Source: Locusta migratoria
Lineage: Eukaryota; Arthropoda; Insecta; Orthoptera; Acrididae
Assembly (NCBI GenBank): GCA_026315105.1
Contig: CM048744.1
Span: forward strand, 657,389,676-657,453,675
Direction of reading: 5' to 3'
DNA: 64,000 nt
Both the position numbers and the translations under genes were made by a program. Within the stretch, counting starts at the first letter, position 1. Each line of letters starts with the position of its first letter. The notes below the pieces were generated by a model, which saw nothing but the letters and a program-made list of their open reading frames with translations, did no database searches and was not told the origin of the DNA. Positions 44,320-55,270 of the stretch are shown here, piece by piece.

Positions 44320-44939
44320 AAGCAGAACCTCCTGTGAACTATGAATAAAAACATTTCTTCTTTACTTCCCTTTTCAGTTTCCTTTCCTGTCATACTTCCA
44401 TACACCACCTTACAATTTACTCCAGTTGTACAGACCTCCAGGCCTAGTAGCTTAATCAATCAGTATTAACTAATACTCTTAAAATGTCTGTAAGTTAAAA
44501 GAATGTTAACAACAAAGAATATTAACAACAACTTGTACATATATAACGTTCCCCTTGCTTTCGTATGATGCCATAAGTTGTTAAATTGATTCCACGATTG
44601 TGATTTGGACAAAAGATTACTTGTATCGAAATTATGAATTTGTAATAATTTAGTTAAAACAGAGCACAATTTAACATGTATAAACATTAAGACAAATACA
44701 CCGCGGGTTGAATGTTAAAGTCGAGCGCCACACAAAGCAACGGCACGTTATAAGACTTATGGAAAGCATCTAGCTGGATCCTAAGCTTCGTACTGCAGAA
44801 GCTGAATTTGTGAATCTTTTCTTATTTAATACGAGAATGTTCGAGATAGTTTCCGTACTAGACTAATGCTCAGACAGTTCACTTCGCTTTTCATTATTGT
44901 ATGACCGTGGATGAAACATGAAGTTAATGGTAATAACAG

Positions 44940-44980
<41 letters not shown>

Positions 44981-46035
44981 GCGGGCTTCGTAAAATTACA
45001 AAAGAAATTATTAAAGGTTCTGAAATCAAGCACGGTATTATATAAGAATGACTAATAGTGAGTGAAATTTTAAAGACATGTGAAGCGATGGTAATGGCGT
45101 CTGAAAATTAAACTATTACGGACGTCGAGGAGCTGAAAACATTAGAAAATAAATATTTGACGTGGAGGGATTCATTTAAATAAAAGCCAAATAGAGGGGA
45201 TGATTTTAAATTTAAGTAATATGTTTTAACAACAACGTGCATCACAAGTACTTACCTCGAATGGATATATGAATGGAAGACGTCCGAAAATATCGAACTC
45301 AAACGAGAGAGTGATACAAAACTACGATCGCGGTTCCGTCTTCTCGCTTGTCCGGAAGTAAAAAATGACGAACGAAATTAAGTTAGTTATATTGCGAGCC
45401 AGAGGGAACCGGAGGCGATAAGATCGGTGATCAAATAAAAGAAACAAAAACATAAAATAAAAATTCTAGAGTATCGTTCCACATAGCCCCTCACAACTTA
45501 TTACAGAAAATCTAAATTTTCTGGTTTAAAAGACCATGTTAGCACAACGTACATATAATTACGTATAATAAAAGCCAAGGCGTAACCAATGGGCAAGTAT
45601 TACAGTTTACGCCCGGACCGGCACGGTTACATAATTCTCATGGTTACAAGACAGCCCGACGTCCGATGCCTAGTTTACCCTTACTGAAATTTGAAATACG
45701 TCATTAGGTAGTTCCTAAACTCATTTGAGAATTCATCAATAAACGCAAGGAGACCAAGAGACTATCCCATAATTTACCAAAATACAGGAACATATCATAG
45801 ACACTTTAGTTCTTACATGCTCGACCTCAACAAGCGTGGGGATGGATAAGACATCAAATGTCGAGAGCCACAACCAAATACGTAACTTCCAGCTTAGAGG
45901 TGATGAGGTACCACAGCGGCACACACGAATGCTGAAAACATAAAATGAAATAGATTAATGCGCGCTACTAATATCACACATTCTCCCACTGAGAGGGGAA
46001 AAACATTTGTTTTAAATATTCTTGCACGCATTTAA

Positions 46036-46081
<46 letters not shown>

Positions 46082-47339
46082 ATTTCATTGATCAGATGAC
46101 CCGCTAGAAGAGCGAATCCTGGCAGTGGTAAGCGAGATAAAAGTCGACCACTGTACGAAATAAAAGCTTAATTCCGGGAGGAGGTATCCAGAGTTTACTG
46201 TTATAAAAAAGCTTAATTTTAGCAGTAAAATTAGCGAGAAATCCGCGTGAACTACCGGCTACTCCCTACTGTAAAATCTTGTTCCCTGGCCCTAATTGAG
46301 AACTGACTTGGTTCAAATTACTCTAACAACACGAAGTTAACGACACAGTGGCCAATATACGTAGCAGCTCACACGAAATTACACACAGACATTAATAAAC
46401 AAACCACCACAATTAAAGTTATTTCATAAAGGTGGCTAAGAAAACATTTATGGCGCAACGAAAATTAAACATAAAAAATTGTATCTGAGCTTGTTCTCAA
46501 CACTGGTGAAAACAATAGTACATAAACGGGGAAGGTGGTCGAAAACTACAATTTATAAGCAAGTCAAAATTATACTGAACTTAAATTGTTTATTCAGGTC
46601 GAACGTAAGCAAAATGGGGAACCAATTTTGTTACTACAATAAGAATGCATCTCCTTACATGCGCTAATACTGACGATGCCCAGCATTGAATTTAACATAA
46701 ATCACACTGAACTTAACGCTACTGGGGGAAGGATTTACAAACAACACTCACTCTCTCACACATACGCAATGCAACAGCGAAATTCACCAAAACTAGCGTG
46801 CTGAATCGAGGCAGAAGCAGGCGCCGCTATCGTAGGCGAAATTCAGCAAACCCGGAGGTATCACACAACACAATATACAATGAAACTGCGAAGATGGCTC
46901 TGGTCTGTCGTGCTTGATTTGAGATGGTGCGTGAGTATAGCAATGTTAAGTTGCATCTAGATTAGACCGAGAGCAAACACGCTAACGGCGGCACGCAGTT
47001 ACGTTGCATGATCGCACTCCACTGAAGGTGAAGTGGGTAAAAATCGGATTCATTACCCAAAATCACGGCGGACTCTCAAGTTGTAAGCGGAGAGTAAGCT
47101 ATCTAGGCACTGGTTTTATGATAAGTGGCGTGAATTCAGGTCACTAGCTGCAAACTCCTGAAGTCGGAGTTCAGACCCACGTGGTTCTGAAAACCGATAA
47201 ACATGTATAATATCAAATTCCGAAAAAATCAAGAAATTAACTACAACGCATAGAAATGTTTATAATTACACAAGGAAGCGAATGAAATGCAGCTACACGC
47301 GATAGGGAGCGATTACAGAGACGGATTAAGTACCGTCCG

Positions 47340-47395
<56 letters not shown>

Positions 47396-47650
47396 GAAAT
47401 AATTACAAAAGTGGAAAAGTGAGAATAAAAACCACGGCATGTAAACCTTAGAAATACATAGAATTTCATAAGCAACCTGCTGAAGGAGGTTCTACAAGGC
47501 TCGGAGATAATTACTATTAAGACTAAGTGCATACTACAAGTTCGAAGAAAAAACAGCAAAGTTAAAATAGGCGGCGAGAGAAGATCACAAAATGTTAGTT
47601 GAAATCAGAAGGATGCACGCACACTTACTTGCTTGATGCACATAGAACAA
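44320..47650. other. No recognisable gene; three long A tracts
   Basis: A tracts at 44940-44978, 46039-46079 and 47343-47393 (39, 41 and 51 nt). No retroposon body lies beside them. Frames of 60-80 codons show no domain. Because the LTR at 47.7-48.6 kb is on the minus strand, the lower-coordinate side could be leader of that retroelement, but I find no gag or pol motif to support it. Confidence 0.4.
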
Positions 47651-47669
47651 ACAATAGTTGAAGCTGAAG

Positions 47670-48615
47670 GCTTTGTTCTAGGAGTTCACTACATGGAACA
47701 CACATCACTCATGGAAGGAAAGACAAGAAAATTTTTAAATGCAGTGTACAAAAATTGAAAATATCGTCTGTTAGAAATGAGGCCTAACAAAGCTAGAGAT
47801 AATTTTCACCGAGTTCGTACACCACCACATAATCATAAAAGGTTTGAATATATCAAACTGCAAATAGTTCTACATACTCCACATTTATCTGTTTTAAATC
47901 ACTGGACTGAAAAACTAGACCACATTTCCGCACACAAATCGGAAAGAATACTCCAAAAATTCAAGAGTCTAACATGCTAGACAACGATTAGCTACCATCT
48001 CCATGGGCACAAGAGCAGAACCAGCCTTACCTCTCCACAATCCCAGTACAAAGTGGCAATCGAGTGGCCAGGAGCCACGGGGAAGTTACCGGAAACTGGA
48101 AAATCCAAGAAAACAGCGGTGGTGGGGGGAGAAGATCGCGTGACTCACACTGGAGAAGGCTCGTCGACTAGCTTGTAACCAAAGGGTGTAGAAACCTCTT
48201 TGGTTGCATCAGCAGCAGGGATTGGTAATGACTAACTAATGACTCTGAGCCAGTGAGAACCACAAAAAGTGAGCTATTACTACCCACATTCAGACAGCCA
48301 TTAGATACTTGCACATCCACTTAAAAGTAAAATAAGTACACATTCTCACAGGGACAGTGACCTAGCGGAGAAGCCGTACTTATTGCCACATTCATAATCA
48401 AAATAATAAATTATTAAAATAACAAAATCCTAGCAATGTTAACTAATATTTCAGAAACTAATACTTTAAAACATGGAATAAAAAATGCTATTCCTCATTC
48501 CCTGAAAAGAGTGGGGTTCCAGTTTTAACAAAATGCTAATCTAGCGACATCAAATAAATTACAATTTTATAAAAAATATATGGAAGACGACAGAACTTTT
48601 ATTGTCATATACAGT
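47670..48615 (-). mobile_element. Ty3/gypsy-type LTR, solo or orphaned
   Basis: Reversed, this segment matches the LTR at 63.1-64.0 kb across most of its length. Shared blocks include GTACGGCTTCTCCGCTA (at 48372-48388 here, reversed), ACCAAAGAGGT-type sequence with CACCCTTTGGTT, a GGTAAGGTTGGTTCTGCTCT-like block, and TTTTTGTACA(C/G)TGCAT. No gag/pol sequence adjoins it, so it is a solo LTR or an orphan end. Divergence from the 63-kb copy is substantial. Confidence 0.65.
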
Positions 48616-48729
48616 AGCAATTACTTACTTCAGTCCAATAAGAATGAAATAAGGTTGAATGAGGTAACTACTACATGTTGATGTCCATTGGTTACAAGGT
48701 ACGCAACCCTTAGGGAATAAACGAACACG

Positions 48730-49110
48730 CTTGAAGTCTATAAAAATTTTGTAAGAATCTATATCAACAAGAACAACACAAACCACGCCATAGACATGTG
48801 GAGAAAAAGAGCAGAAATTGCTCCTCTAGGCTGGAGAAAACCTAAAGAAGAGTTACCTCCCGGTCATAATGTGAGCTGGTGTACCTGGAAGTTCCTCAAC
48901 AGGTTACGAACTGGTGTTGGGTGGTGTAAAGTAAGCCTCTAAAATGGGGAATCGTTTGTGGACCCTCAACCTGTGATGCGGCGAGGAGCTGACAGTGTCT
49001 CACCTGTGCAACTGCAATCTGTGCCAGTCATCCTGCAGTGAAGAAGAGTTAAGGCTGGCTAACTCTAATGCCTTGGATGTAGCCTGTTTCTGCTAAAACA
49101 ATTTAATGAC
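48730..49110 (+). pseudogene. Non-LTR retrotransposon C-terminal domain remnant
   Basis: The plus strand reads IDMWRKRAEIAPLGWRKPK, then WCTWKFLNRLRTGVGWCKV, a LCNCNLCQSSCSEEEL segment (reminiscent of a CxC zinc-binding region) and ANSNALDVACFC. The ALNRLRTGVGRC...CDCG...ALDVA order is one I recall from the C-terminus of insect non-LTR elements. It is broken by a stop and carries no RT. The family (RTE or I-type) is not resolved. Confidence 0.5.
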
Positions 49111-49164
49111 TCATTAATTAAAACTTCCGAGCTAAGATGCCGTGGTCCATCAATAAAACTTTTT

Positions 49165-49207
49165 ACCCGACGTTTCGTTGCCTACTGTGGGCAATATCTT
49201 CAGAGGC
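49165..49207 (-). ncRNA. Hammerhead-ribozyme-like motif at PLE 3' end
   Basis: Minus strand: GCCU, CUGAAGA, stem II UUGCC/GGCAA with a CACAGUA-type loop, GAAA, CGUC, then GGGU, which pairs with GCCU (two G-C pairs plus G-U). U7 of the canonical CUGAUGA is A, a position tolerant of change; GAAA and GUC are intact. It lies 3' of the PLE endonuclease on the same strand, where PLE hammerheads are known. Confidence 0.6.
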
Positions 49208-49395
49208 GAGTTGACGACTGTCTACTAGGCGTTGGCGTACCTGCTTATTTAGAGGGCATAGATACCGCCACCACTTGTCACGTGCTGCCGACTATGAAGC
49301 TATCTTTAACCAGCGTCATCTCTCTCGATTACAGGTAACCGCTTCTCATATCGTTGGCTCAACGTCGACTGCCATATCTTATATAATTTCAAACC

Positions 49396-49990
49396 TTATT
49401 TTCTGTTAAAATTATTGTGGTTTTTCTGTATTTCTATAGCTCCTCTGTACATGCGTGTATAATAATGCGAGGTCTTGGCTAGCACGCTCGTTCCACTAAA
49501 TTTTATTTCCTGATCACCCTGTGTAAAGACATGCTCTGCCATAGCTGACTTATCTGACCCAGTCGACATTCCTCTTATGTTCCAATATGCGGGTATTAAC
49601 ACTTATTTTTGTTGGTCCTGTATAAACCATACGACAGTCACAGGGAATTTTATACACTCTAGGCATTGCTAGGGCATGTTGTGCGTCTTTCGCCGATCGT
49701 AAATATTCACTACCTTTTTTAAGTAGGAATAAAGATGGTTTCCACTTGAAACATGACCAAAACTTTCTCAATACGATCCGTAATTTTGTATATGAAAGGA
49801 AGACAAATTTTTCCAGACGACGGTTGTTGTTGTGGCTGGTTTTCGGACACTTTTCTACTTGGATGGGGAGCTCGATCTATCTCTTTATCGGTGTATCCAT
49901 TTTTCTTGAAAGCTGTTTGCAAATGGTTTAATTGATCCCTCAGATAAATAGGCTCACAGATATTATTAGCTCGATCTACCAATGTATTAA
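49396..49990 (-). pseudogene. PLE GIY-YIG endonuclease region (third PLE family)
   Basis: The minus strand at 49982-49719 covers the RT-to-nuclease linker. At 49771-49550 it reads SLFLLKKGSEYLRSAKDAQH, then VYKIPCDCRMVYTGP, the start of the GIY-YIG domain (canonical YIGQT, here YTGPT), then ILEHKRN. At 49602-49396 it continues with AEHVF and the YRGAIEI block. Distinct sequence and a frameshift separate it from the 10-kb and 41-kb families. RT is absent, and the hammerhead lies downstream at 49.17 kb. Confidence 0.7.
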
Positions 49991-50305
49991 TGACACCTCT
50001 CTTCTTCCTAGAATGATGGTTTTAATGACACCTCTCTTCTGCCTAGGTTGATGGTTTGAATCCGTATGAAAGTACCGATCGGTGTGGGTGTCTTTTCTGT
50101 ATACCTTATGCCCAAAGGTCCATCTACCCGTTTGATTACTGATACATACACTTTCATGAAATACCTCGAGGAGAACGACCTATTGTCCCATAGTCAACAC
50201 GGATTTAGAAAGTATCGTTCTTGTGAAACACAGCTAGTGCTTTGCTCACATGTTATGAGTGTTATAGATATGGGATGTCAAATAGATTCCGTATTTCTAG
50301 ATTTC

Positions 50306-50495
50306 CGATGTGTGTTTGTAAATCTATCGGACCAAACTGTGTGGTCATCAGTCCCTAGTTTGCAAACTACTTAAACTAAGGTAAACTAACCTAAAGAAAC
50401 ACACCCATGCCCCAGGGAGAACTCGAACCTCCGATGGCAAGCAACTGCGCGCTCCACAGCGAGGCGCCTTAGACCGCTCGGCTACTCCACCACGG
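50306..50495 (-). repeat. Main SINE family variant inserted in LINE RT
   Basis: Minus-strand copy reading, reversed, CCGTGGTGGAGTAGCCGAGC, B-box-like GAGGTTCGAGTTC and GGGGCATGGGTGTGTTTC. It is flanked by the 8-bp CTAGATTT at 50298-50305 and 50496-50503. The insertion splits the RT motif VFLDF/GKAF. This copy belongs to a subfamily with a GTGTGTT stretch in the core. Confidence 0.88.
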
Positions 50496-51216
50496 CTAGA
50501 TTTAGGAAAGGCTTACACTGTAGCTCACAAGCGTCTTCTAATTAAATTGCGTGGTTCTGGAATATCGCCACAGATGTATGATTGGATTTTTGATTTCCTG
50601 TCAGAAAGGACGGAGTACGTTGTATTTGACGATAAGTCGTCAAGTAGGACAGAAGTGATATCTGGCGTTCCGCAGGGAAGTGTTATGGGGCCCCTACTGT
50701 ACCTTGTTTTTATAAACGAGTACCAATTACGAAGAAGTTAAATTGTAAAGAACACATAGAAAATAATGTAGGGAAGGCTAACGAAATAGTACGTTTCCAT
50801 GGCAGGGCACTTAGAAGATGCAACATTTCCACTAAATAAATTGCATACACTACACTTGTGCCTCCTATTTTTTAGTATTGCTGCGAATTATGGCATCCAC
50901 ACCAGATGGGATTGACGGACGATTTAGACAAACTTCAGAAAAGGGCGCTTGGTTTTGTTTTATCGCGATATAGGGGAGAGAATATCGCGAAAATGATACA
51001 CGAACTGGAGTGGAAATCATTTAAAAAAAGGCATTTTTTGTTGCGACGAGATCTATTTGAGAAATTTCTTTCACCAGCTTTCTCTTCAGAATGCGAAAAT
51101 ATATTGTTAACACCCACCTACATGACCATGAGACATGACCAACATTATAAAATATTTTTTAATGTTTTTTTTTAACAATTTTATAATCAGCCAACCGGTT
51201 GCATAGTTTTAAGGTA

Positions 51217-51260
51217 CTTGACCTAGGTTTCGTTGTCAATAGGGTCAACTTCATCAGAAG
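51217..51260 (-). ncRNA. Hammerhead ribozyme motif, well-preserved core
   Basis: Minus strand: CUU (stem I), CUGAUGA, stem II GUUGACCCUAUUGACAAC with paired ends, GAAA, CC-UA-GG stem III (A15.1 pairs with U16.1, plus two C-G pairs), then GUC and cleavage before AAG, which pairs with CUU. All invariant core residues (CUGAUGA, GAAA, UH with H = C) are present. The loops and stems are short, as in PLE-type minimal hammerheads. Confidence 0.7.
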
Positions 51261-51344
51261 AGTAGAAAACAGTTACATTAAACACATGATGTCAAAAATA
51301 TTACGATCAGCATTGCTCAAGTCGATGTGTAACTGTTTTTTATT

Positions 51345-51388
51345 CTTCTGATGAAGTTGTCCCTAGCGACAACAAAACCTAGGTCAAG
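51345..51388 (+). ncRNA. Hammerhead-like motif with GAAA changed to AAAA
   Basis: Plus-strand partner of the previous motif: CUGAUGA, stem II GUUGUC/GACAAC, then AAAA where GAAA is expected, then CCUAGGUC and AAG. The loss of the G12 equivalent predicts inactivity. Pairing and stem III are otherwise conserved. Confidence 0.55.
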
Positions 51389-51639
51389 TACCTTAGAACT
51401 ACGCAATCGGTTGGCTGATATATAAAATTGTTATAAAAAATTGGATTACGTTCAAAGTTATAAAAAAAAAAGAAAAATCATATCGAAAACAGAAACATTT
51501 AGGTGTTCCTTTTCTCCGCGATCACTTCAACGTGATTTTCAAAGTATCCATGTAGATGTAGACGTAGATTGCTGGTAAAAGCTTTCTTGTAATTGCTGCC
51601 TTTGACACGAACAATAGTAAATCATGAGAATAACGCTGT

Positions 51640-52020
51640 TCGTGACAAGTAAATATCGGCTTCCGCCTCGTGTATATACATCGGGTCCGCCAGGCCGCGC
51701 AGTCCCCCACGAGCGTCAGAGAGACTGTGAGTCTGGGGCGCGGTGTCGCCCGACCTCAGGCTGTTCTTCCACCCCCCACCCCTCCCCTCTTCCTCCGCCA
51801 CACACCCACACCCACACAGCACGCCTACCCGCTGCCGTTTCCGGGACGCCACCGCCTCCACTCGTAGATTTACGACTTCCGCAGGCGGCACCAGCCTTGT
51901 TACGGTTGGCCACAGAGGGACGACAAAAAAAAGTAAACCGCGATTTCGCAGATTTTCGCATTTCGTTCGCACCACCATCGCTCCCCGTCCAGACCCGGGG
52001 CCATAAAATGGAAATAAACG
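51640..52020. other. GC-rich segment with several overlapping frames
   Basis: GC-rich stretch between a LINE tail and AT-rich DNA. Six overlapping open frames (65-153 codons) on both strands are rich in proline, arginine and glycine, as expected from composition. No domain or promoter element was recognised. Confidence 0.3.
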
Positions 52021-52675
52021 CAGAATTCGGTTGTGGGCGGAGGATCCCTTCATGTTTGATGAATTACGGCGCACCATTCCTGTAGCAGACTGCTTCTATT
52101 TTGTTCAACCGTGGCTGCCTGTCCTCGGTGTAACTGCGTCCGAACAGTTAATTAACTCACTCTACTGCCATTGAAGGAAGTGGGGAAGAGGCGAAGTTCG
52201 CAACTCTTGTGTACCCGTTGTATTTGATAAGTACATGGTATTTCTTATGTACCAAGAACCGATCACAGGATGGGTATAACCTTCTTCCTCCAAATTCCCT
52301 GAAATATATGAATCAACTGACGATACTGTTTCGACAATCCAGCGTATAGATTGTTCGGATCTCTAAATTTTTACACCGATTAAGTAGAATAATATCATAA
52401 TGCTCCACCTGAAAAAATTATAATCAATTTTAAAACTCGCATTCTCTACCTCTTCACAGATCATCTGTACATTTAGCTTACGGACACTGTGCTAGAAAAT
52501 TCTTTGTCATTCCAGTATGCGTACGTTAATATGTTTCCTGTTCATATTATATTTAAGATAATAGTGTCTTAAAATGATACTATTGAGCACTGTTCAATCA
52601 ACAATTAGATGATAATTTTATTCTTCATTATAATCCTCTGAAAATACAGTGTACTATTTGTAATGTACCAGGCAT

Positions 52676-53337
52676 GTCCACAAAGTTAGTTCCGTTTGGT
52701 TATATAAAACAAACGTGTACAGATACAGAAAAAAAATATTAAAAACTATTAAAATACTTTTCTACGTAGCTTCCGAAATTTTGTAGGCATTTGTCATAGA
52801 GTGGCAGAAGTCTTTGTATGCCTTATTCGTAGAAGGTTGCCGCCTGTGTATTCAACCATGTGGTAACATGTTCTTCCAGCTCGTCATCATCGCTGAAGTG
52901 TTGACCACCATGGACAGGTTTTAGGTGCAAGAAGAAAGTCGCTAGGAGTGAGATTGTACGGAGGATGATCAAACATGTGCCAGTGAAATTCCCGTAAGAG
53001 TTGTTTGGTCACATTCGCCTTGTGAGGTCGGGCGGCAACGTGAAGCGAAGAAGACTCCTTTCATCTCTTTTTACACCTAAAATCTGTCCTTGGTGCGCAA
53101 CACTTCAACGATGATGAGCTGAAAGAACATGTTTGACACATGGTTGAATACATAGGCGCCAACCTTCTACGAAGGAGGCACACAAAAACTTGTCCCACGC
53201 TATGACAAGTGCCTACAAAATTTCGGAAGTTATGTAGAAAAGTAGTTGAACAGTTGCAGATTTTTATACAATAAATATTTTTTCTGTATCTGTTCACGTT
53301 TGGTTTATATAACCAAACGGAACTTAATTTGTGGACA
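52676..53337. mobile_element. Palindromic mariner: two 3' ends head to head
   Basis: Both ends share an inverted terminus of the form GTCCACAAAGTTAGTTCCGT (left) and, reversed, GTCCACAAATTAAGTTCCGT (right), followed by TTGGTTATATAAA(A/C). Each arm also encodes the transposase C-terminus (TWLNT..A..FYEE.IQKL.P.YDKCLQNFGSYVEK) in opposite directions: left arm minus, right arm plus. Between them about 180 bp carry a minus-strand TPSDFLL-like catalytic stretch. Hence a fold-back mariner, transposase dead. Confidence 0.75.
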
Positions 53338-53850
53338 TTGTATTTCAGCAGGTACAGATCCATCAGAAAATCAATCCAAATATAAACACTTATAAGAACT
53401 GACAGAGAAGTATCAAAACCGTCAATCTGTATACCGCTTCACACGCAGTATTGATCTCGACTGGCTGCTATCTCTTATGTTTTTAGCAATTTTTAACTAT
53501 TCAAATGTATGTATCAGATCAATGTACCACGTAATTTGACAGGAAATAAATACTTATAGGAGATGCAACAAACATGAAATATGTTTTCTTCTTATTATTT
53601 TTTTTAAATTGTACTTGCCACATCTGTGACGAAGTACTGATGGTAATAACTGTAGTGATTATTAGCGTTAGATTATTTAGAAACAAAAGTGTACTCATTG
53701 CACCTATAGTGCGATTACATCTAGAAACATGTAAGGATGTTAAATCGCCTAGCTCATTAAACTTTCGAATCAAACACAGGAGATCTGTCTTATCATGCGA
53801 AACAGCCCTAGGTACAATTACGGGTCCAAAACACAGTTTTAATCTGTGAA

Positions 53851-54870
53851 TCTCTATTTATATAAAAGCGGAAGGACACTCGTTCACTCACTCGCTCACT
53901 CATTCACTCACTGACTAAATACGGCGTTCATGCAGCAAAATTACGGCATTTGGAACGACGTTGCAATTTATTAGTCGTACACTATTAACTGTATTCGGAA
54001 GAAATGTTGCAGACAGTATACAACATACCATTGAACGTACGTTCGAAATTTGTATCATAGTATGACACACTGTTCACGAGATGTGGAATCAGGAACAATT
54101 AGATTCATGAAAAACCGCCTCATCACGCATGACGTTCTGATTTATTACGTCTTTCCTACCAACTCTATTCGCGACGTATGTTACAGACATTTTAGATGTA
54201 CACCACTGGATGTATCTTCTAAATAATATCGTATTACGACATATAGCTCAGGTGCTATGACGTCAAAGACAACTAAACGCTTAACCGATATTAATGGGTG
54301 GGTATGGAGATAGCTTGAACCCTGAAGAAGAACATAACCTGCCTTAAAAAGTGTTTAATTCAATATATTTGTTGATTTTAAATATATAACTCAAAATATG
54401 GAAAAGACTCCTAGTAAAAGTTATTTATTCTCAGACGTATGAAATTTATCACATTTAAAAATACTTTCAATAGTTGATGTGTTGGACGTAATACGATTCA
54501 ACATTATGAATACAATGATTACAGAAGACGTCAACGTCTTCTAACCGCTGAACCGATTTCAATAACATTTGAATAATTTATACGTTGTACAACGTATAGC
54601 GTCTTAAGCTTCTTCCTTACGAAGTAATAAACAGGGTTTCTTTTTGGATTTAATGATGTCTTTCTATTGATCTAGATAAATCGATAAAGGGCAGTATTTA
54701 CCGTCATTCTATGCGCGGTTTGTATTTCAACCGGAAAATTCGACAATTTTCTTTTAACCTGATGATCCTGTTCTTAATTTAAGAACAAAGTTGCCACATT
54801 ATTTTCCTTCGATTGTCTTTGACACGTATGCAAGGACGTCAAGGCGAGCGAAGGTGCGGGTAAAATCTAG
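53851..54870 (+). mobile_element. Helitron-like non-autonomous element
   Basis: Begins TCTCTATTTATATAAAAGCG after an A and ends CGAAGGTGCGGGTAAAATCTAG before a T, fitting Helitron ends (TC...CTAG inserted between A and T). An ACTCACTCATTCACTCACTGAC-type repeat follows the 5' end, a pattern I recall in insect Helitron leaders. No helicase sequence lies inside. There is no target-site duplication, as expected. Confidence 0.55.
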
Positions 54871-54939
54871 TAATTTCATTTGCCGTACAATCCGCAACAG
54901 AGTGAAAATTCCAATCTGCCTTTCACGTCCTTTTCTCTT

Positions 54940-54941
<2 letters not shown>

Positions 54942-55008
<67 letters not shown>

Positions 55009-55011
55009 CTC
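54942..55011. repeat. (CT)n/(ATCT)n microsatellite
   Basis: About 24 CT units followed by ATCT units. Confidence 0.95.
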
Positions 55012-55099
55012 CCGTCTTGCTCCTCCTCCTCCTCCATCACTCCGTCCATTGCCTCTTTCATTCTTTGTAGTTATTCAAAATGAAGTTATTAAATAAAAG

Positions 55100-55270
55100 T
55101 CTATGTTTGTAAAGCTTCTGAGACTTAACTGCAGGGTAATCAGTCCCTAAACTTACAAACTACTTATGAACTAACTTATGTCACAGGGAGGATTCTTCAA
55201 ACCTCCGACGCGGAAGGGCCGCGCGATCCGCAACGTGGCGCTCCAGACCGATCGGCTAATCCCGCGAGAC
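55100..55270 (-). repeat. Main SINE family, diverged copy
   Basis: Minus-strand copy with the tail (TGTTTGTAAAGCTTCTGAGA), the core, a B-box region with changes (GGAGGATTCTTCAAACCTCC) and a GC-rich head ending at CCCGCGAGAC. It lies between the microsatellite and an unannotated region. Confidence 0.7.

Larger units (their letters stand above)
51165..51440. mobile_element. Fold-back element with hammerhead motifs in both arms
   Basis: Two arms (about 51170-51290 and 51325-51440) are inverted repeats: AATTTTATAATCAGCCAACC at the left end is mirrored by GGTTGGCTGATATATAAAATT at the right, and GTACTTGACCTAGGTTTCGT by ACCTAGGTCAAGTACC. A 30-40 bp spacer separates them. Each arm holds a hammerhead-like core. 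It is a PLE-terminal-repeat-derived fold-back sitting in a LINE copy. No coding region. Confidence 0.7.
50150..51570 (+). pseudogene. CR1/L2-like LINE copy C, interrupted by a SINE and a fold-back element
   Basis: The plus-strand RT starts at 50150 (QHGFRKYRSCETQL, IDSVFLDFR). It is broken by a SINE (50306-50495) and resumes with LDLGKAYTVAHKRL-like sequence, then SGVPQGSVMGPLLYLVF at 50650-50720. The catalytic FADD segment is deleted. The C-terminus is at 50906-51120 (KRALGFVLSRYRGENI, FFL..). Near 51140-51460 a fold-back element interrupts the last portion. The tail GTATCCATGTAGATGTAGAC ends at about 51570. It is nonfunctional. Confidence 0.85.
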
